From Trema orientale (taxonomy: Eukaryota > Streptophyta > Magnoliopsida > Rosales > Cannabaceae): DNA of 64,000 nt. The DNA lies in contig JXTC01000093.1 in the NCBI GenBank assembly GCA_002914845.1, forward strand, positions 775,823 to 839,822, read 5' to 3'. Position 1 is the stretch's first letter. Each line of letters opens with the position of its first letter. Below are positions 1 to 13,137 of this stretch, piece after piece. The translations under genes were made by a program, and so were the position numbers. The notes beneath the pieces are model-generated. The model saw nothing but the letters and a program-made list of their open reading frames with translations, did no database searches and had not been told where the DNA came from.

Positions 1-806
1 TTTTTCCCCTTTTGGACGAGTAGTACTTGTTATTATATCTTGTTCATAATAACATTAATTATTAGTCTTAATAACAGTTACTACTTATTATTGACTTTTT
101 TTTTAATAGGAATTGTTATTATTGACTCATAGTTATAGGATTATGAAATTCCTAAAATAATCATTTTGGAAAATAGTCACCAAAGAATTGTTTTTTTTTT
201 TTTTTTTGGTAGAACACCAAAGAATTGTTTTGTCTCAAAATGGTCCTGTCTGTCAATTTTCGAAACAGTTATTTCAATTTTAAAATAAGTCTAGACAGTA
301 AATTAAAGCACGGCAGGCTTAGAATCTACCCATAAAACATGGTCATAATTAATTAGTTGCTTACTATATGCTTCATCTACCCATGAACTAATAAATACGC
401 AATTAAAAAAAAAAGTCGAATTGCATCACTTCTAAGAGAAAATTAGATATAATTAGCACTGAAATCAGTATCAGGGTCATGAAACATGCGCCTGAAAGTG
501 AAAACAATACATCACTCTCATTGGGTCAGTCAACGATCCACACAAGGCCAGACAATGCCAATTTCACTGTCACAGGCTAATCTTAAATTAAATGTGATGT
601 GTATTTGTGCCAAGGAGTGGCCCATAGTTAACATACATCAACAATCTTATATATCCTTAATTTTACTTGGGAGAGTACTTGTGTATTGGCCATTTCGATT
701 GAAAACATATATGGTCAAATAGTGAAATCATGAAAAGAATTCTGAAGAGTATGTCACTGGCACTTAACCATATATTTTGTATAATTATTTGTATGATATA
801 TATATA
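1..806. other. AT-rich intergenic DNA
   Basis: No gene is supported here. The short open frame at 486-722 has no recognisable domain and no codon structure. Poly-T and poly-A tracts are the only notable features. Confidence 0.6.
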
Positions 807-1050
807 GGGCACCAATTCAGTAGGTATTTTTCTTTTTTATTTATATATAGGTATCGTTTTGGCTAATAAAAATTTATTATGCGTCTTTTTTTTTTATAAT
901 AAAAAATATGAGAGAGAAATAGCATTAATGATTTACGTCTTTTTATATATTTTATTATAATTATTAGATCACCATTAGATGATGATCCAACGGTTAAAAT
1001 AAAAATACTTATAAATAAATAAATAAATAATACCTATTGAATTGGTAACC
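807..1050. mobile_element. MITE-like foldback element (family C)
   Basis: The left end at 807-826 (GGGCACCAATTCAGTAGGTA) is repeated in inverted orientation at 1031-1050 with two mismatches. The 244-bp body is AT-rich and has no coding capacity. This is the architecture of a non-autonomous DNA transposon. I cannot assign a superfamily because no clear target duplication is visible. Confidence 0.65.
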
Positions 1051-1085
1051 ATGTCATGTACAAATATATGGATAGCACTACATGT

Positions 1086-1262
1086 CCTAACTTTTGTATC
1101 AAATTTTTTTTACCAACACATGTGACATGTAAGTTGTCACTATCTAATTGGTGTGTTAATACTTACCACAAGTAAAATAGATATTATCACTAATTGAGTG
1201 GTGACAAATCACATGTCATATGTGTTGGTATTAAAATTTTGGTACAAAAATTGATACCTTAA
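1086..1262. mobile_element. MITE-like foldback element (family B, copy 1)
   Basis: Both ends carry the same inverted sequence: a TTTGTAYCAAA-type start followed by an ACCAACACATRTGACATGT block and a TTGTCAC block. The two arms almost meet in the middle. A diverged second copy lies at 20500-20692, which supports a dispersed repeat rather than a chance hairpin. Confidence 0.6.
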
Positions 1263-1298
1263 GCATTATCCAAATATATATATAGGGGATGGCTACGG

Positions 1299-1442
1299 TA
1301 GGGGCGTCCCTACGTAGGGTCATGCCTTAATTATCATTGGATGGGAATCTGTGGGGAATAACGGAAATCTGTGGAGAATCTATTTATATACAGATTCCCA
1401 TCCAACAGTGAATTGACAGGACCCTACGTAGGGGCGCCCCTA
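1299..1442. mobile_element. MITE-like foldback element with GC-rich ends
   Basis: The left arm starts TAGGGGCGTCCCTACGTAGG and the right arm ends CCTACGTAGGGGCGCCCCTA. Inverted, they pair over about 55 bp, including a shared GGATGGGAATCTGT block. The arms are much more GC-rich than the surroundings. A TA microsatellite follows directly at 1441-1467. Confidence 0.7.
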
Positions 1443-3129
1443 TATATATATATATATATATATATATGATAATTTAGTACATTTATTCTTGAATGACAGC
1501 AATATTGAAGGGGTCACCAGTCAATCAACTATGGTTGTGTGGAACATCACGTGCAACATGCACGTGAGGCGGATAATTCCCATTCTTGTTGCAGGCTTGC
1601 AGCCAAAAGATAAGCCATAATTCGATATGCAGAAGTAGAACATAATTTAATTTATTTTATCTATTCATTAATTTTTAACTCATACAAAGCCAATTTTCAC
1701 CATGTGAAAAGCTATTTTGTTAGGACATATATTTTGGATGATTGCAAGCCCATGTGGGCTAGGAGAATATATTATATATGCACATATACTATTGAAGAAT
1801 AGCATTATCTTTGGTAGGTCGTGCAGGATTGAAACCTGGGCCATAAATTAGTGCTTTTTATTTTTCTCCCTATAAAAAAGTATGCTACATAATCTAACAT
1901 GAAAAGTTCATTGTAGCATAAACAATTGTGTGATGCTTTAATTTACCAGCAATTAGTGCAGCTTTTCGTTTTCCTTCGACACGAAGTACTTTGGATTGGA
2001 GTAATATAAGAGATATAGAGATACTAGTGCTTTTGTTTAATTTCGAAAAGCAGTATAATCTATTTTAGCGTCAGTATTATATACAGTTAGCCATATAAAC
2101 GACATAATTAATGTACAATGTCTACTAAGAAACAAATAGTAAAAGAAAAATGATCAATGATTATAAATGAAAAAGGATTAACCAGCAGCACTGCATGACC
2201 GCGTGATTTTTACCATTTTGGTGGGACAGCTAAAAGACCAGAATTTATTGGAAATAATTTGATTGTCTCCCCACCCCACTCGAAATTGTGAGTTTGGTCT
2301 ATGAATCATAATTATTGTTGACGATTTCATGGGAAGTACAAATTGGTACATGCATTTGTAAGACTCTAAGTATACTATTGTTGATGATGAGTTATATGTG
2401 TTTGTACTTTGATGATAACGACTACATATTTACTGTAAGTCTATTTTTTTTACTCTCCTAACTTTAGAACAGATTATTGTTAAATTTTCAATTATTGGAA
2501 TACATACGTATATAAACAATATGGTTCAGTATGGACTAGCAACTATGACTTTTACCTCTAATAGTTCACCAATTGTTCAATGAGAGAGACATAATCTGGA
2601 TCGGCCAGTTACCACTGGTTCCTTTTTGTGGTCTAACTTGATGAAAATGATTAATCGTGAACCTCAATATATAACCTTCTTCTCTAGCATAGATTATAGA
2701 TACCTCTGTATCACAAAGTCAATGAACCAGTGCATCACCAAGCTAAAGTCCACATGATATTATTATTAACTCACTAAGATAAAAATCCGCAATTATGGAC
2801 CAATACTAAAGCCAATCATTATTATAGACTAAAATCTACAAATATAAATTCCATATCTCACAGTCCGTAATCAATAACTATAACAGAAACTAATCCATTT
2901 TCATTAGAATAATCACTAAACAAAATTCAGGGATGTTCATACAAGTGTGGTATGTATATATATTTATATCTATATTATCAATGTTTTTTAGAAAAATGGG
3001 CAAAAATTATGGAACTGATATTATTCTCTGAGCTGAAATTAAGGCAATGTTGTTGGTTCTGGTCGTTGGTTTTGGTGTACTAATATAGTTGGGGATCTCT
3101 CTCGTTATCTGTTGAATTTGGATAAATCA
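1443..3129. other. Intergenic DNA, nothing recognised
   Basis: AT-rich sequence without open frames of note, RNA genes or repeats that I can name. Only TA microsatellites are visible. Confidence 0.6.
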
Positions 3130-3505
3130 TATGCGTTAATCAGTGATTGTCGGGGGTGCTCGGTACAGGTCCACCCGTTTTACAAGGCGCGCGGTATACT
3201 CTCCAAGGGAAGGACGGTACAGTTTAGAGAGGCGGCCATTTGTTGGAATCGTGGGAATTATAAAAAATTGCGCGTGGGGTCCACTCTCCACTCCATTATT
3301 CCGCCCCAAAACTGAAAAAACAAAAGTGGATTTTGTCTTGGACTCACTGCCTCGCTTCGCAACGTGGGTGCCCTCTCGTGTCCGTCCAAGAAAACCACTC
3401 TCGGTCTCCGCGCGTGGGCCCCGCCTATTTGCCCACTCGGAGAAGCCGCCCCTCTCAGCTGCTCTTTTATTTGTCGCTTCACACGTTGCCATCATCATTC
3501 AATTG
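3130..3505. promoter_or_regulatory. GC-rich island, possibly promoter or exon remnant
   Basis: This stretch of about 375 bp is much richer in GC and CpG than its surroundings, with several GCGC and GTGGG/CCCAC motifs. Open frames of about 120 codons exist on both strands over the same bases, which is expected for a CpG-rich block and argues against a true protein. None of the translations shows a known domain. The abrupt return to A-rich tracts from 3530 suggests an isolated regulatory island, a relic first exon or transposon-carried sequence. The role is unknown. Confidence 0.3.
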
Positions 3506-4211
3506 AATTAATTTCGTCCATGCATAATAAATAAATAAATAAATAAAAACAAATAACTAAATTGTATTTCAATTGAAAATTTCAAAGAGGACGAAAAAAC
3601 CCAAACTACAAACCCAACAAAAAAAATTCAAAAAAAAAAAAAAAAAAAACAAACCAACAAAAAAAAAAAGGAAATAAAAAATCCTAAGAACTACCCCGAA
3701 TCAATTTTAAATTTTTGGTTAAAAAAAATAAAAAAAAAAAAAAAAAATTTGGTTTAAGTTTCAAACTTTAAAAAAAAAAAAAAAAATTGGAAAAAATTAA
3801 TTCAACAACTGATTCTAAAAAAAAAAAAAAGAAAAAAAAGAAAAAAAAAAGTCATATAGACTAATATTTGTGTATATATATACATATATATGTACACACT
3901 TGTGGACAAATATTTATATGTTCTTTTGTTTTTGAAATTTGTTTTAAAAAATAAAGTTATCAGAAATTTTTCTTACCACTTTTTTTTTTTAATTTTTGAT
4001 AATAATTTTTAAAAATAAAAAACAAAAACAAGGTTACCAAGTAAACTTCCAAAAATAATTTCTATTTTTCTGTTTAAAATAACAAAAAATAGAAAATGAA
4101 ATTAAATCCAAACAAGCCCTTAACTAACATATATTTTTATCTCAAAAGAATAATATAGCATTTAGGATTTATCAGTATTTCCTCAATTTTCTTCAAAAAC
4201 GAGAAATATTG
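3506..4211. repeat. Poly-A/poly-T low-complexity tract
   Basis: Repeated runs of 9-20 A residues (about 3600-3850) alternate with short unique bits, followed by T-rich sequence. No coding signal. Confidence 0.7.
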
Positions 4212-4371
4212 GGGTACTAGTGGTGTCCAGTACCACATTTACGTTACATGTCTGTTTGTCACTAGATGATTCTAATTAATAAACCGAGTCCCTCATAAAC
4301 TACAACTGAATTATAATTATAATTAGCTAGTGATACACTTATACATCATTCGATCTTGGGCCCCACTAGTG
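4212..4371. mobile_element. MITE-like element (family A, diverged copy)
   Basis: The start GGTACTAGTGGTGTCCAG and the following CATGTCTGTTTGTCACT block match the reverse complement of the right arm of the element at 20307-20468, including the AATTAATAAAC segment. The far end (CCCCACTAGTGCC) is a decayed inverted copy. It is therefore an older copy of the same MITE in the opposite orientation. Confidence 0.65.
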
Positions 4372-5833
4372 CCTATTGCGTTATTCTTCTAGAAACACCC
4401 AAAATTCGATAGTCAAGAGTCCTAGTTGAGCACCTCGAGCATAATTATTTTGAGTACCATTGCTGGATCATGAGATTTCTTAATACGTTCAGCACCATTA
4501 ATAATTCTTCTTTATTAATTTTCTTTAAAAAAAAAAAAGATAAAAGGACCTGAGAGAATTTTTTATCATCATCAACAGTGTTGGGTTATATACATCTTTT
4601 TTGCTTTTTGGCTTAGCCATTTTTACATACAGCAAATTCAAACTTTCATGTCCTTGAAATCCAAAATAAGGTTTTGAAAAAAATGAAAAGAAAAAGAAGA
4701 GATCTTCATGAAAATTGAAAACCATGTGCAATGTCCATGATCTAATTCTCGTTGAAAATGGAAGAATAAAAGAGTTTTCTAGATTAAAAATATCCATGTT
4801 GGCGGGGTCTACTGTACCCGCACGTGGCCCCAACTGAACTTAAAATCAAACGTGATCCCACAACAATACGTTTTCCGATCATTGATCCGACGGTAAAGAA
4901 TGGAGCTTGGAGTGGGCCAGAGTCAACTAGATATATATAATAATGACTGTTGAAATTGAGTTTGACGCTGCAACTCATCGATTCTTTGTATATAAAAAGA
5001 CAATAAGTCAATTGGCTACAGTTTGGTTCATAATTACCTGCAGCTGCGGCCCACTAACAACGGTGGTGCTTCCGTAATTATTCACACATTTTCTAAAATT
5101 TTTATCAAATTTTTGGCCATTATTATGGTGAAGTACCATATGTTAAGTGAGCAGAAGCAAATAATTTTCTTTTTTTTTTTGAGAAAAAATGAGGTGTTGG
5201 TTTAGAAGAAGATGCATCTCCACACGCTCTTCGAGCGCTCTGTGTACACTAACACCATAACTAATTATGTACTTGGAAAAATTATGGATTTTGAACTCAA
5301 GGTTTAGAGGAGTAGTGCCAATAGAGTTGTATATAAATACGATCTATCTCGGTGGACTGTAGCATAATAGAGAAGAAGGTAAACAACTAATATTACAAAG
5401 ATGGATTATTTAAATCATGTTGAATCACATTAGTCTCGTACATAAATATGGTGATATTGTTACCTAAAAAAATGCTTATATTGTTTCTAACAATAGTTTG
5501 ACAATTATTAAAATAAAATAAAAAAACTTTAGTTTGGCAATCCCATTAAATCCTTATAACATCTTTAATGCTAGTTCCATACAATGTTAATAAACATTGT
5601 ATTCATTCAAAATCTTGAATTATTTTAGAGTTAAAAAAGTAATTTCATCAATCAAATAAGCATCCCAACAATGAATCCACAACACTAAATAATCTTTTGC
5701 ACCCCCTTATTTCAGTTAGAAAAGAAAATTATGCATGACATATAAATGATTTGCACTCAAAACCTTGAATTGAGTTATCATAAGTTAACCAAATTTAATT
5801 ATCCAATTTGTATTTTTTTTTGTTGTTGTTGTT

Positions 5834-5867
<34 letters not shown>

Positions 5868-6400
5868 TAAAAAAGAGACTTGTCTATTTAGCGCTCAACA
5901 CTCTCTGGTTTAGGTAAGAATGCGCGTGGTTCTGTTATTTCCGTTATTCCATTGGTCGTCACCTCTGTTTTGGCTCATTGGCTTTGTCCTATTTTTTGCC
6001 ACAATTTTTTTTTTCTTATTTTCTTTTTACAAGACTTATTTTGCTACAATTGTTTTGTCTTTTCTTTTTTACGAGACTTTTTCGTTGCATTTTTCTTGCT
6101 CATTTTGATTCCCAGCCATTTTTTTCCCCCTCCCCTCGTTTATTATTACAATTAACTAGTTAGTTAATTAATTAATTAAATTTTCTCTTCCTCTGTCCCC
6201 ATTAACTAAATGTTGTCAATTGTCATCATCACCACCTTTGCAAAAAGGCCCTCCTTTATTGGGTTAGATTGTTCGTATATTAGCTCTGGGATGTGATTAG
6301 ATTCCCAAAACGTTGCTTCATACATGTGCGTTTAATGTATCTTAGCTTATACTCGTATACATAATACATACCATAATTATTCCTTTTCTTCCTCCCAAAT
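4372..6400. other. Intergenic DNA, nothing recognised
   Basis: AT-rich sequence with a TA microsatellite at about 5836-5858 and T-rich tracts at 6000-6130. Short open frames here (for example 5920-6163) are T-rich and hydrophobic by composition and are not believable genes. Confidence 0.6.
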
Positions 6401-6985
6401 ACAAGCTCTCTTCTGTCTTTCTTTTACATTTTTTTTTTTGTATATACCCGCAAACCGGTTACAAGGTGTTTTTCTTTTATCACCTGGTTCTCCAGAAGCT
6501 GCTTCTGAATAATATGGATTCTTTTAATGGAGGAGAATAAAGCACCTCCTCCTTTCAAACCCAGGTACACAGAAGAATCTCAATTGTATTATACAGAAAA
6601 TATATAAATGTATTTGTGTGTGTGTATATATATATCATAATATGCTGGAAAAAGTGAGACCCCCGAAACACTTAATTTTGTTTGTGGTATTTGGTTATTT
6701 GTTCTACAAGTTTGGTAATAGGTATGTTAATAAGAAAATGCAATACCAAATTTGAGAGAGATTGAAATCCAGATCGTTTGTTTTAACAGGGCACTGTTTC
6801 AGAACCGGACATGGGAGATAAGAATGAGGGACCGAGCTTTAGCTTCCTCCTTTGAAGAAAATGATGATCGTTCTGGATAGAAGATGCAAAATCTGATCTG
6901 GGTTTTCGTTGGAAAGAAGAGAAAAAACTCCTGAACGAGTGATCGTCGGTTTAAAATTCGAGAAGAAGAAGAAGATTGTTCATCA
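6401..6985 (+). promoter_or_regulatory. 5' flank and probable 5' UTR of the ankyrin gene
   Basis: The stretch is T/C-rich, then purine-rich up to the start codon at 6986, as is common for plant 5' UTRs. A potential splice donor (CCCAG/GTACAC, about 6564) and an acceptor near 6788 (TTTTAACAG) suggest a possible 5' UTR intron. Transcript ends cannot be read from sequence alone. Confidence 0.35.
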
Positions 6986-9900
6986 ATGGCGGAACCAGCT
7001 GAGCAGGAGCAGGAGCAGGAGCAGCAGCAGCCTCAAACAGGGCAACCAAGCTTGCCCAGAAAGAAAATGACCAAGCAATTGACCGGAAAACGTGACGATA
7101 GCCCGCTGCATTCGGCGGCGAGAGCCGGAAACATCGCCGCTGTAAGAGATATCCTCGCCGGCGCCGGAGAACACGAGTTGAAGGAGCTTCTTGCGAAGCA
7201 AAACCAGTCCGGCGAGACGGCCTTATACGTGGCGGCGGAGTACGGATATGTCGATTTGGTCAGGGAAATGATTGAGTACTATGATCTTGCTGATGCTGGA
7301 GTCAAAGCCAGGAATGGTTTTGATGCATTCCACATTGCTGCCAAGCAAGGGGATTTAGGTACTTTCTCAAAACAGAGCTCTCTGTTTCCATTTTTTTGAG
7401 CTCTCTCTTTATTGTTGTTCTCTTTCTTTTAGATGTATTGAAAGTGTTAATGGAGGCTCATCCGGGATTAGCTATGACTGTCGATGTGTCCAACACCACT
7501 GCTCTCCACACAGCTGCAACACAGGGTCATACGGAGATCGTCAATCACTTATTAGAAGCCGGAAGCAGCCTCGCGACCATCGCGAGAAGTAACGGTAAAA
7601 CCGCTCTTCATTCCGCGGCGAGGAACGGGCATTTGGAGGTTGTCAAAGCGCTTCTTCGGACCGAGCCTGGTTTGGCGACTCGCACCGATAAAAAGGGACA
7701 AACAGCTCTTCACATGGCGGTGAAGGGACAGAACCTTGAGGTTGTGGAGGAGCTTGTGAGAGCGGATCCTTTGTCTATAAACATGGTGGATAGTAAGGGT
7801 AACACGGCTTTGCATATAGCTACTCGAAAGGGTAGAGCTCAGGTAAAAATTTTGGCCCTTCCGATTTTTCTGGCTTTATATGTTCGATTTGTTGTTTTGT
7901 TTCTATTTGGGGGTTAGCTTAGATTGATTAAGTTTGATGCTTTATAAGAGCCTTTATAAGTCATTTTCTGTTTAAATTATTTTCTTCAGAGATGACCTTA
8001 ATGTTTGATCTGTTTGGTTGCTGAGAAAATGATGAGAACTGAGTTAAAGAACATGGTTGAATTCCTACATGCCTTCATTACTTTCCAAGTATACAGAACA
8101 TGGTTTTCTGATTGGATTTAAGTAGCTTTCTTTCTAATTTGAGAAGTCAACTCTATGATGTGGGTTGCCTAGATACTCTACTCTAATTCATTTCATTTAG
8201 TACAGTCAAACTTTGAGAGCCTTGGGTGATTGAAAAATTGATTATATAATGGGAGAGTTGCCAAAAAGTTAAATGAAATAATGTTGAGATTGTTTGAAGT
8301 TAGTACTTGGTAATCTAAACGCAGTTAGTCCTGAATAATATCTTATCAATTCAGCCACTGCAGTTTTGACTTAAGAGAAAAACAATGGATATGATAGTGT
8401 ATTTGCATTATAAAATTTGACCTCATCATAAGAGAAACAAGATAAGGCAGAATCTTCTACCGTAATTTGATTCAGGGGTGGTTAGTGAAATCCTTACACT
8501 AGTCCTTTCTTTTCTTTTTCTTTTTCTTTTTTTTTTCTTTTTTTTTTTTTTTTAAAAAAAAAGGGCTTACATTCATTGACCAAGACTTTTCAATTAGGCA
8601 ATCTTAGCAGTATTAAAACGATTTTGGTGCATGCTTCTGGCCTTTTCTGCGAGGTCATAGTCTTTACTATTTGATTCAGTCTTTGACTCTTATATGCATA
8701 CTTGTTTTTCTCATCTTCTGTCTAGTATTATAGTTTGGACAATCAAATAAAAAGTTTGGTTTGCAAGTTGAACTGCTGGTTGACATCTTTAATATCTTGA
8801 AATATATAACAATAATTTAAAATCGTAACGACCCTGCTGGTTTGGTGTATATTATGTTCTAACGTTCACACTTCTCAATCAATTGGCTAAGTTAAGATAA
8901 GGTTCTGTATAGAGACGATTACATACTGTGGATGAGGTTGCATAATGTAGAATGAATGTTTATAATAATACTAAAGCCAACTTTCAAAAGGGGGAAGTGA
9001 ATATTAAAACCTTATGTAGTAAACAGTCTTTTTTTTTTTTTTTTTGAAATGTAGTAAACACAGTCTTGTAACAAAAGAAAGTGACCACATTTTTAGTCTT
9101 GGAAAGAAGGTGAGACTACTAAAACATAATGGGGGGTATGAAGTAGTTTTGAGGAACAATCTTCCACCCTTACCTCTATATAAACAAGTACATAGCTAAA
9201 GACTGTACGCTAGTACACCAATGCATGCAATATAAGACATGTATATTAGCCTTAGGATCTCCCTATTTTCATAGTTTTCATGTTATAGTACAATCAAAAG
9301 TACTTAAATCATGGATTTACTGAAGAATGCACTATTGAACGTTGTTCATAATCTTTGTTCCCTTGACAAAGTTATTGGCTATACTAATGCAGATAGTCAA
9401 GATGCTACTGGGGCACAGTGAAACTGACAAGAAAGCCGTCAACAAATCCGGTGAAACTGCCATAGACACTGCAGAGAAGACCGGTAACAGCGACATCAAG
9501 GTGATTCTACAGGAGCATGGTGTCCAGAGTGCAAAAACCATAAAGCCGCAGGCGACAAGCACAGCCAGAGAGCTAAAACAAACCGTGAGCGATATCAAGC
9601 ATGAAGTACACTACCAATTAGAGCACACACGCCAGACAAGAAGGCGTGTCCAAGGCATTGCCAAGCGCCTCAACAAAATGCACGCAGAGGGACTCAACAA
9701 CGCCATAAACTCCACCACAGTGGTGGCGGTCCTCATTGCCACCGTTGCATTTGCAGCCATCTTCACTGTCCCTGGCCAATATGTTGATGACCCTCAAGAC
9801 GTTCCTCCTGGATTCTCCCTCGGCGAGGCCAACATTGCCTCAAAAGCGCCTTTCTTGATCTTCTTTGTCTTTGACTCGATTGCCCTTTTCATCTCGCTGG

Positions 9901-10268
9901 CTGTGGTTGTTGTACAGACCTCTGTTGTGGTCATTGAGAGCAAAGCCAAGAAGCAGATGATGGCTGTGATCAACAAGCTCATGTGGTTGGCTTGTGTGCT
10001 TGTTTCGGTGGCCTTTTTGGCGCTGTCGTTTGTGGTTGTGGGGAAGAAACAGAAATGGTTGGCCATAGGAGTGACCATTATAGGGACTACCATAATGGCT
10101 ACAACACTTGGAACCATGTGTTATTGGGTGATCAGGCATCGGATTGAGGCCTCTAACATGAGGAGTATTAGAAAATCGTCCCTGGGAAGCAGGTCAAGGT
10201 CGTCTTTGTCTGTGATGTCAGATTCTGAGATTTTGAACAGTGAATATAAGAAAATGTACGCCATTTGA
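6986..10268 (+). CDS. Ankyrin-repeat PGG-domain membrane protein (ITN1/At5g02620-like)
   Basis: Three coding exons join in frame: 6986-7358, 7433-7842 and 9393-10268, giving 552 aa. All introns are GT-AG; intron 2 is 1.55 kb and holds only T-rich filler. A Glu/Gln-rich leader (residues 5-20) is followed by about seven ankyrin repeats (about 38-310; motifs such as GKTALHSAARNGHLEVV, GQTALHMA and GNTALHIA). A basic linker leads to a PGG domain beginning at about residue 360 with NNAINSTTVVAVLIATVAF, and to about four membrane helices up to about 510. A Ser-rich tail ends the protein. The length and order match the plant ANK-TM family, plasma-membrane or endomembrane proteins implicated in salt/ABA responses and defence. 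The exact substrate or partner cannot be read here. The start is the first ATG in the exon and gives the usual N-terminal length. Confidence 0.93.
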
Positions 10269-11370
10269 AGAGACCATGAGTCCTTTTCTTACACCGGGGC
10301 CAGAGAATTTTTGTTTTGGCACATAGCAATTTCTGCTCTGTTTAAAGGGCAGGGATTTGAGTAACAGATAACACGTTGAATTAAGTCTCATATACACATA
10401 TGAACATATTTCAACTTTCAAGTATATACAAATGTGAGTTTCTGAGTATGACAACAATTGAAAAACAAATATGAAACAAAACAAGTTGACGGGCAGAAGA
10501 GAAAATAGTAGTACATGGTCATGTATATTGTCCCACTTTTTAAGTGCTTTGTACTCAATTAATACATGTCAAGTAAATATCAAGTGCAGCTTTCAAGCTG
10601 TTGTACGCTGCAATGTATAAGAGTAGAGTTGCTTAAATTGACGAAGGGAAAATTATAGAAGAAAAAAAAGTGACATAAACACGGCATATTAACATAATAA
10701 TAAAAATGTGAGATAAATTAAGAGATGTGAGACTCGTTGCTAATAGTATATGGTGTTAAGCACACTGCACATAACTGTGGAAAGTTTGGTGTTAATAGAT
10801 TATTTTTTTCCGCTTAGCAAAGAAAAAAAAAGGTTATAATAAAAGGGTTGTAGCTAATAAGTTAAAACACCATACTTTTCTCCGAGTAAAAAATAAAAGA
10901 TGAAGTTTGAAAACTGAGCCATACGACAAAGAAAGAGGAGCAGGGAGACAATAATTGGGAATTATTAGGCAAAGGAATGCCAATTCATAGAGACAAACAT
11001 GGTATGGAAATGGCTAGTCACTGTCCTCAATAAATTGTTTTTGTCTTAAAAAAATTCTGGCAAGTATATCACTTACATAAGCAAGTGTTGGACTGTTTTG
11101 TCCATTTTCTTTGAAGCGGAAATGTTTGACCAACAACCCCAAGATTGTCATTACATTGGATACGAGAACATCTTGGTCCAGACAGAAGAGAAATCCACCA
11201 GCTACATGTTGTTATGCAAAAAGACAACTCTTTTTTTTATTTTTTATTTTATAACCCCAAAAAGACAACTCGATATACCGTAAGTTTTTTCTAACAATTG
11301 GTTTGTTTATTTGTTTTTGTTTTTCTAAACTACACTGACACTCGTGGATTAAATGTCAAAATAACAATTG
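10269..11370. other. 3' flank of the ankyrin gene and intergenic DNA
   Basis: The 3' UTR probably lies in the first 200-300 bases. No other gene or repeat is recognised up to the hAT-like MITE. Confidence 0.5.
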
Positions 11371-11729
11371 GGGCCGTTTGGTTCGCCCATTCCATTCTAT
11401 TGGAATGGAAAATCCATTTGAATGGGTGTTTGTTTCAACAACTCTAAATTTTCCATTCAAATGGTCTTTTGGAATGAGTGTTTGTTTCAACAATTTAGTT
11501 TTTCCATTCAAATGGTTCATCAATCACATCAACTATTTGAATGAATTTTTGTGTCTTGAATGAGAATGGAAGGGAAGAGGTGTTTTTGAATGGTCCATTC
11601 CAATACTCCCATTCTAATTATAACATATTCCACTAGTTTTTCCATTCAAATGTCTTCCATTCCAATTATAACCCATTTCACAATTTCCATTCAAATACAC
11701 ACATTCAAATAGGCGAAACAAACGGGGCT
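11371..11729. mobile_element. hAT-like MITE
   Basis: The ends GGGCCGTTTGGTTCGCC (left) and GGCGAAACAAACGGGGC (right) are inverted copies of the GTTTGGT-type terminus common in plant non-autonomous elements. The interior is built of repeated CCATTCAAATGG/ATTCCATTC words that can fold back. There is no coding capacity. I could not find an exact 8-bp duplication. Confidence 0.65.
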
Positions 11730-12497
11730 AATAGCATTTTAGAACCAAAAATGATTAATACAATGATAACCCCTGAAAAAAAAGATTAAAAAGCGATGAA
11801 TATCTTATCGTTTAGCTGTGTACTATAATAAAAACAAGGGTTATCTGTAGAAAAATACCCTAAATATAACATTTATGTTAAATTTAAATTTAACCATATC
11901 TTTTAGTTTACGCAAAATTATATCTCTATATTTCAAATTTATTCAAATTTATATCTTCTGCATATAATTGATTAACAATAGGATGTCAATTTCACCGAAA
12001 AGAATAGTGTACCGACCTAAATGAGATGGGCTTTAACCATTACAAATAGTGCAAGGTACGGGACATAGATTTTTCGTTTAATCTTTAGCAGAGCGGGGTG
12101 AGTTTAGGATTGAGTACCCCGCACCAAATCCGTTCCGATTATATTAAGTTAATTAAAGAGAGAAAAGAAATCATTTTATCATTATAGACCAACTATAGAA
12201 TTAAAAATCTTGACGAAGAAGATAAAATGCTATTTGAGTTGATTAACATAATAGCCCAAAAATGAAGACAGAATTTTAAGATAATGCCTAAAAATTGAAA
12301 ATCAAAGATCAGATAAGGAGAGGAGGGGAAAGGAAAGGAGAGGAGAATAAACTTGAAAATCGGAGATCAACAAAGAAGATTACAGATAAATCATGTGAAA
12401 AGTAGTTAATTTCATGAAAGGAAAACATGATGGGATTCGATGGGATTCCCTAACCTAGATCAGAAGAGTACTTCAATTTGGGGATAATATAAAAAAG
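11730..12497. other. Intergenic DNA, nothing recognised
   Basis: AT-rich, with a short GGAGAGG-type purine run near 12318-12347. No gene seen. Confidence 0.5.
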
Positions 12498-12906
12498 GAA
12501 AAGTTCATAAATACCCATTTTCAAAACCATATTTCTATAAATACCTGTTTTTTATTTTTATTTGATACATACCCCTTTTATATATTTTTTGGAGAAATGT
12601 AGACCATAACTATTTTACACATGAAATGTCTACCATTGTATATATTTCATACATTAAATATATACAGTGGTCTATATTTCATGAATAAAAGTTATACTAA
12701 AAATTGTCACACATTTTAAAATGTATACCGTTTAAATTTCACACTGAAATGTGGACCTCATAGATAAAATTTACATTATAAATGTAGACCACTCATATTT
12801 TACATATGAAATGTGGACCATAAAAAGGAGAATTTTGAAAAAAAAAGTTAAAAACATGTATTTATGAAAAAAGTTTTAAAAAATGAGTATTAGACATAAA
12901 TTTCTC
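12498..12906. mobile_element. Foldback element with GTAGACC-type internal repeats
   Basis: The left end (AAAGTTCATAAATACCCATTTT and onward) is found inverted at the right end (about 12850-12906). The interior repeats a short word resembling GAAATGTAGACCA several times in both orientations. This looks like a non-autonomous foldback or MITE copy. Confidence 0.5.
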
Positions 12907-13137
12907 TATGAATAAAGAAACAGAAAAAAAAACTTAAAAAAAAGAAGAAATTGTAAAAAAGAGTACACTACCTGATTTTAAAAAATAATTTTAATAAATG
13001 TTTCTAAGAAAAATAAGTTAAAATAAGAAAATTTAAAGACGTGTGGACTATTGACGCGCACAATACTCATTTTTTTTTTATTTTTTTTATTCTTCGTATT
13101 AAGCAATAGGAATCCCCGATCTTTATAAATTTTTTTG

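Noticed and set aside
3136-3511. Open frames of about 120 codons on both strands in the GC island
   Set aside because: The frames overlap on opposite strands, show no domain and are expected in CpG-rich DNA with few stop codons.
5920-6163. Overlapping small hydrophobic frames
   Set aside because: They arise from a T-rich tract read in three frames, with no gene structure.
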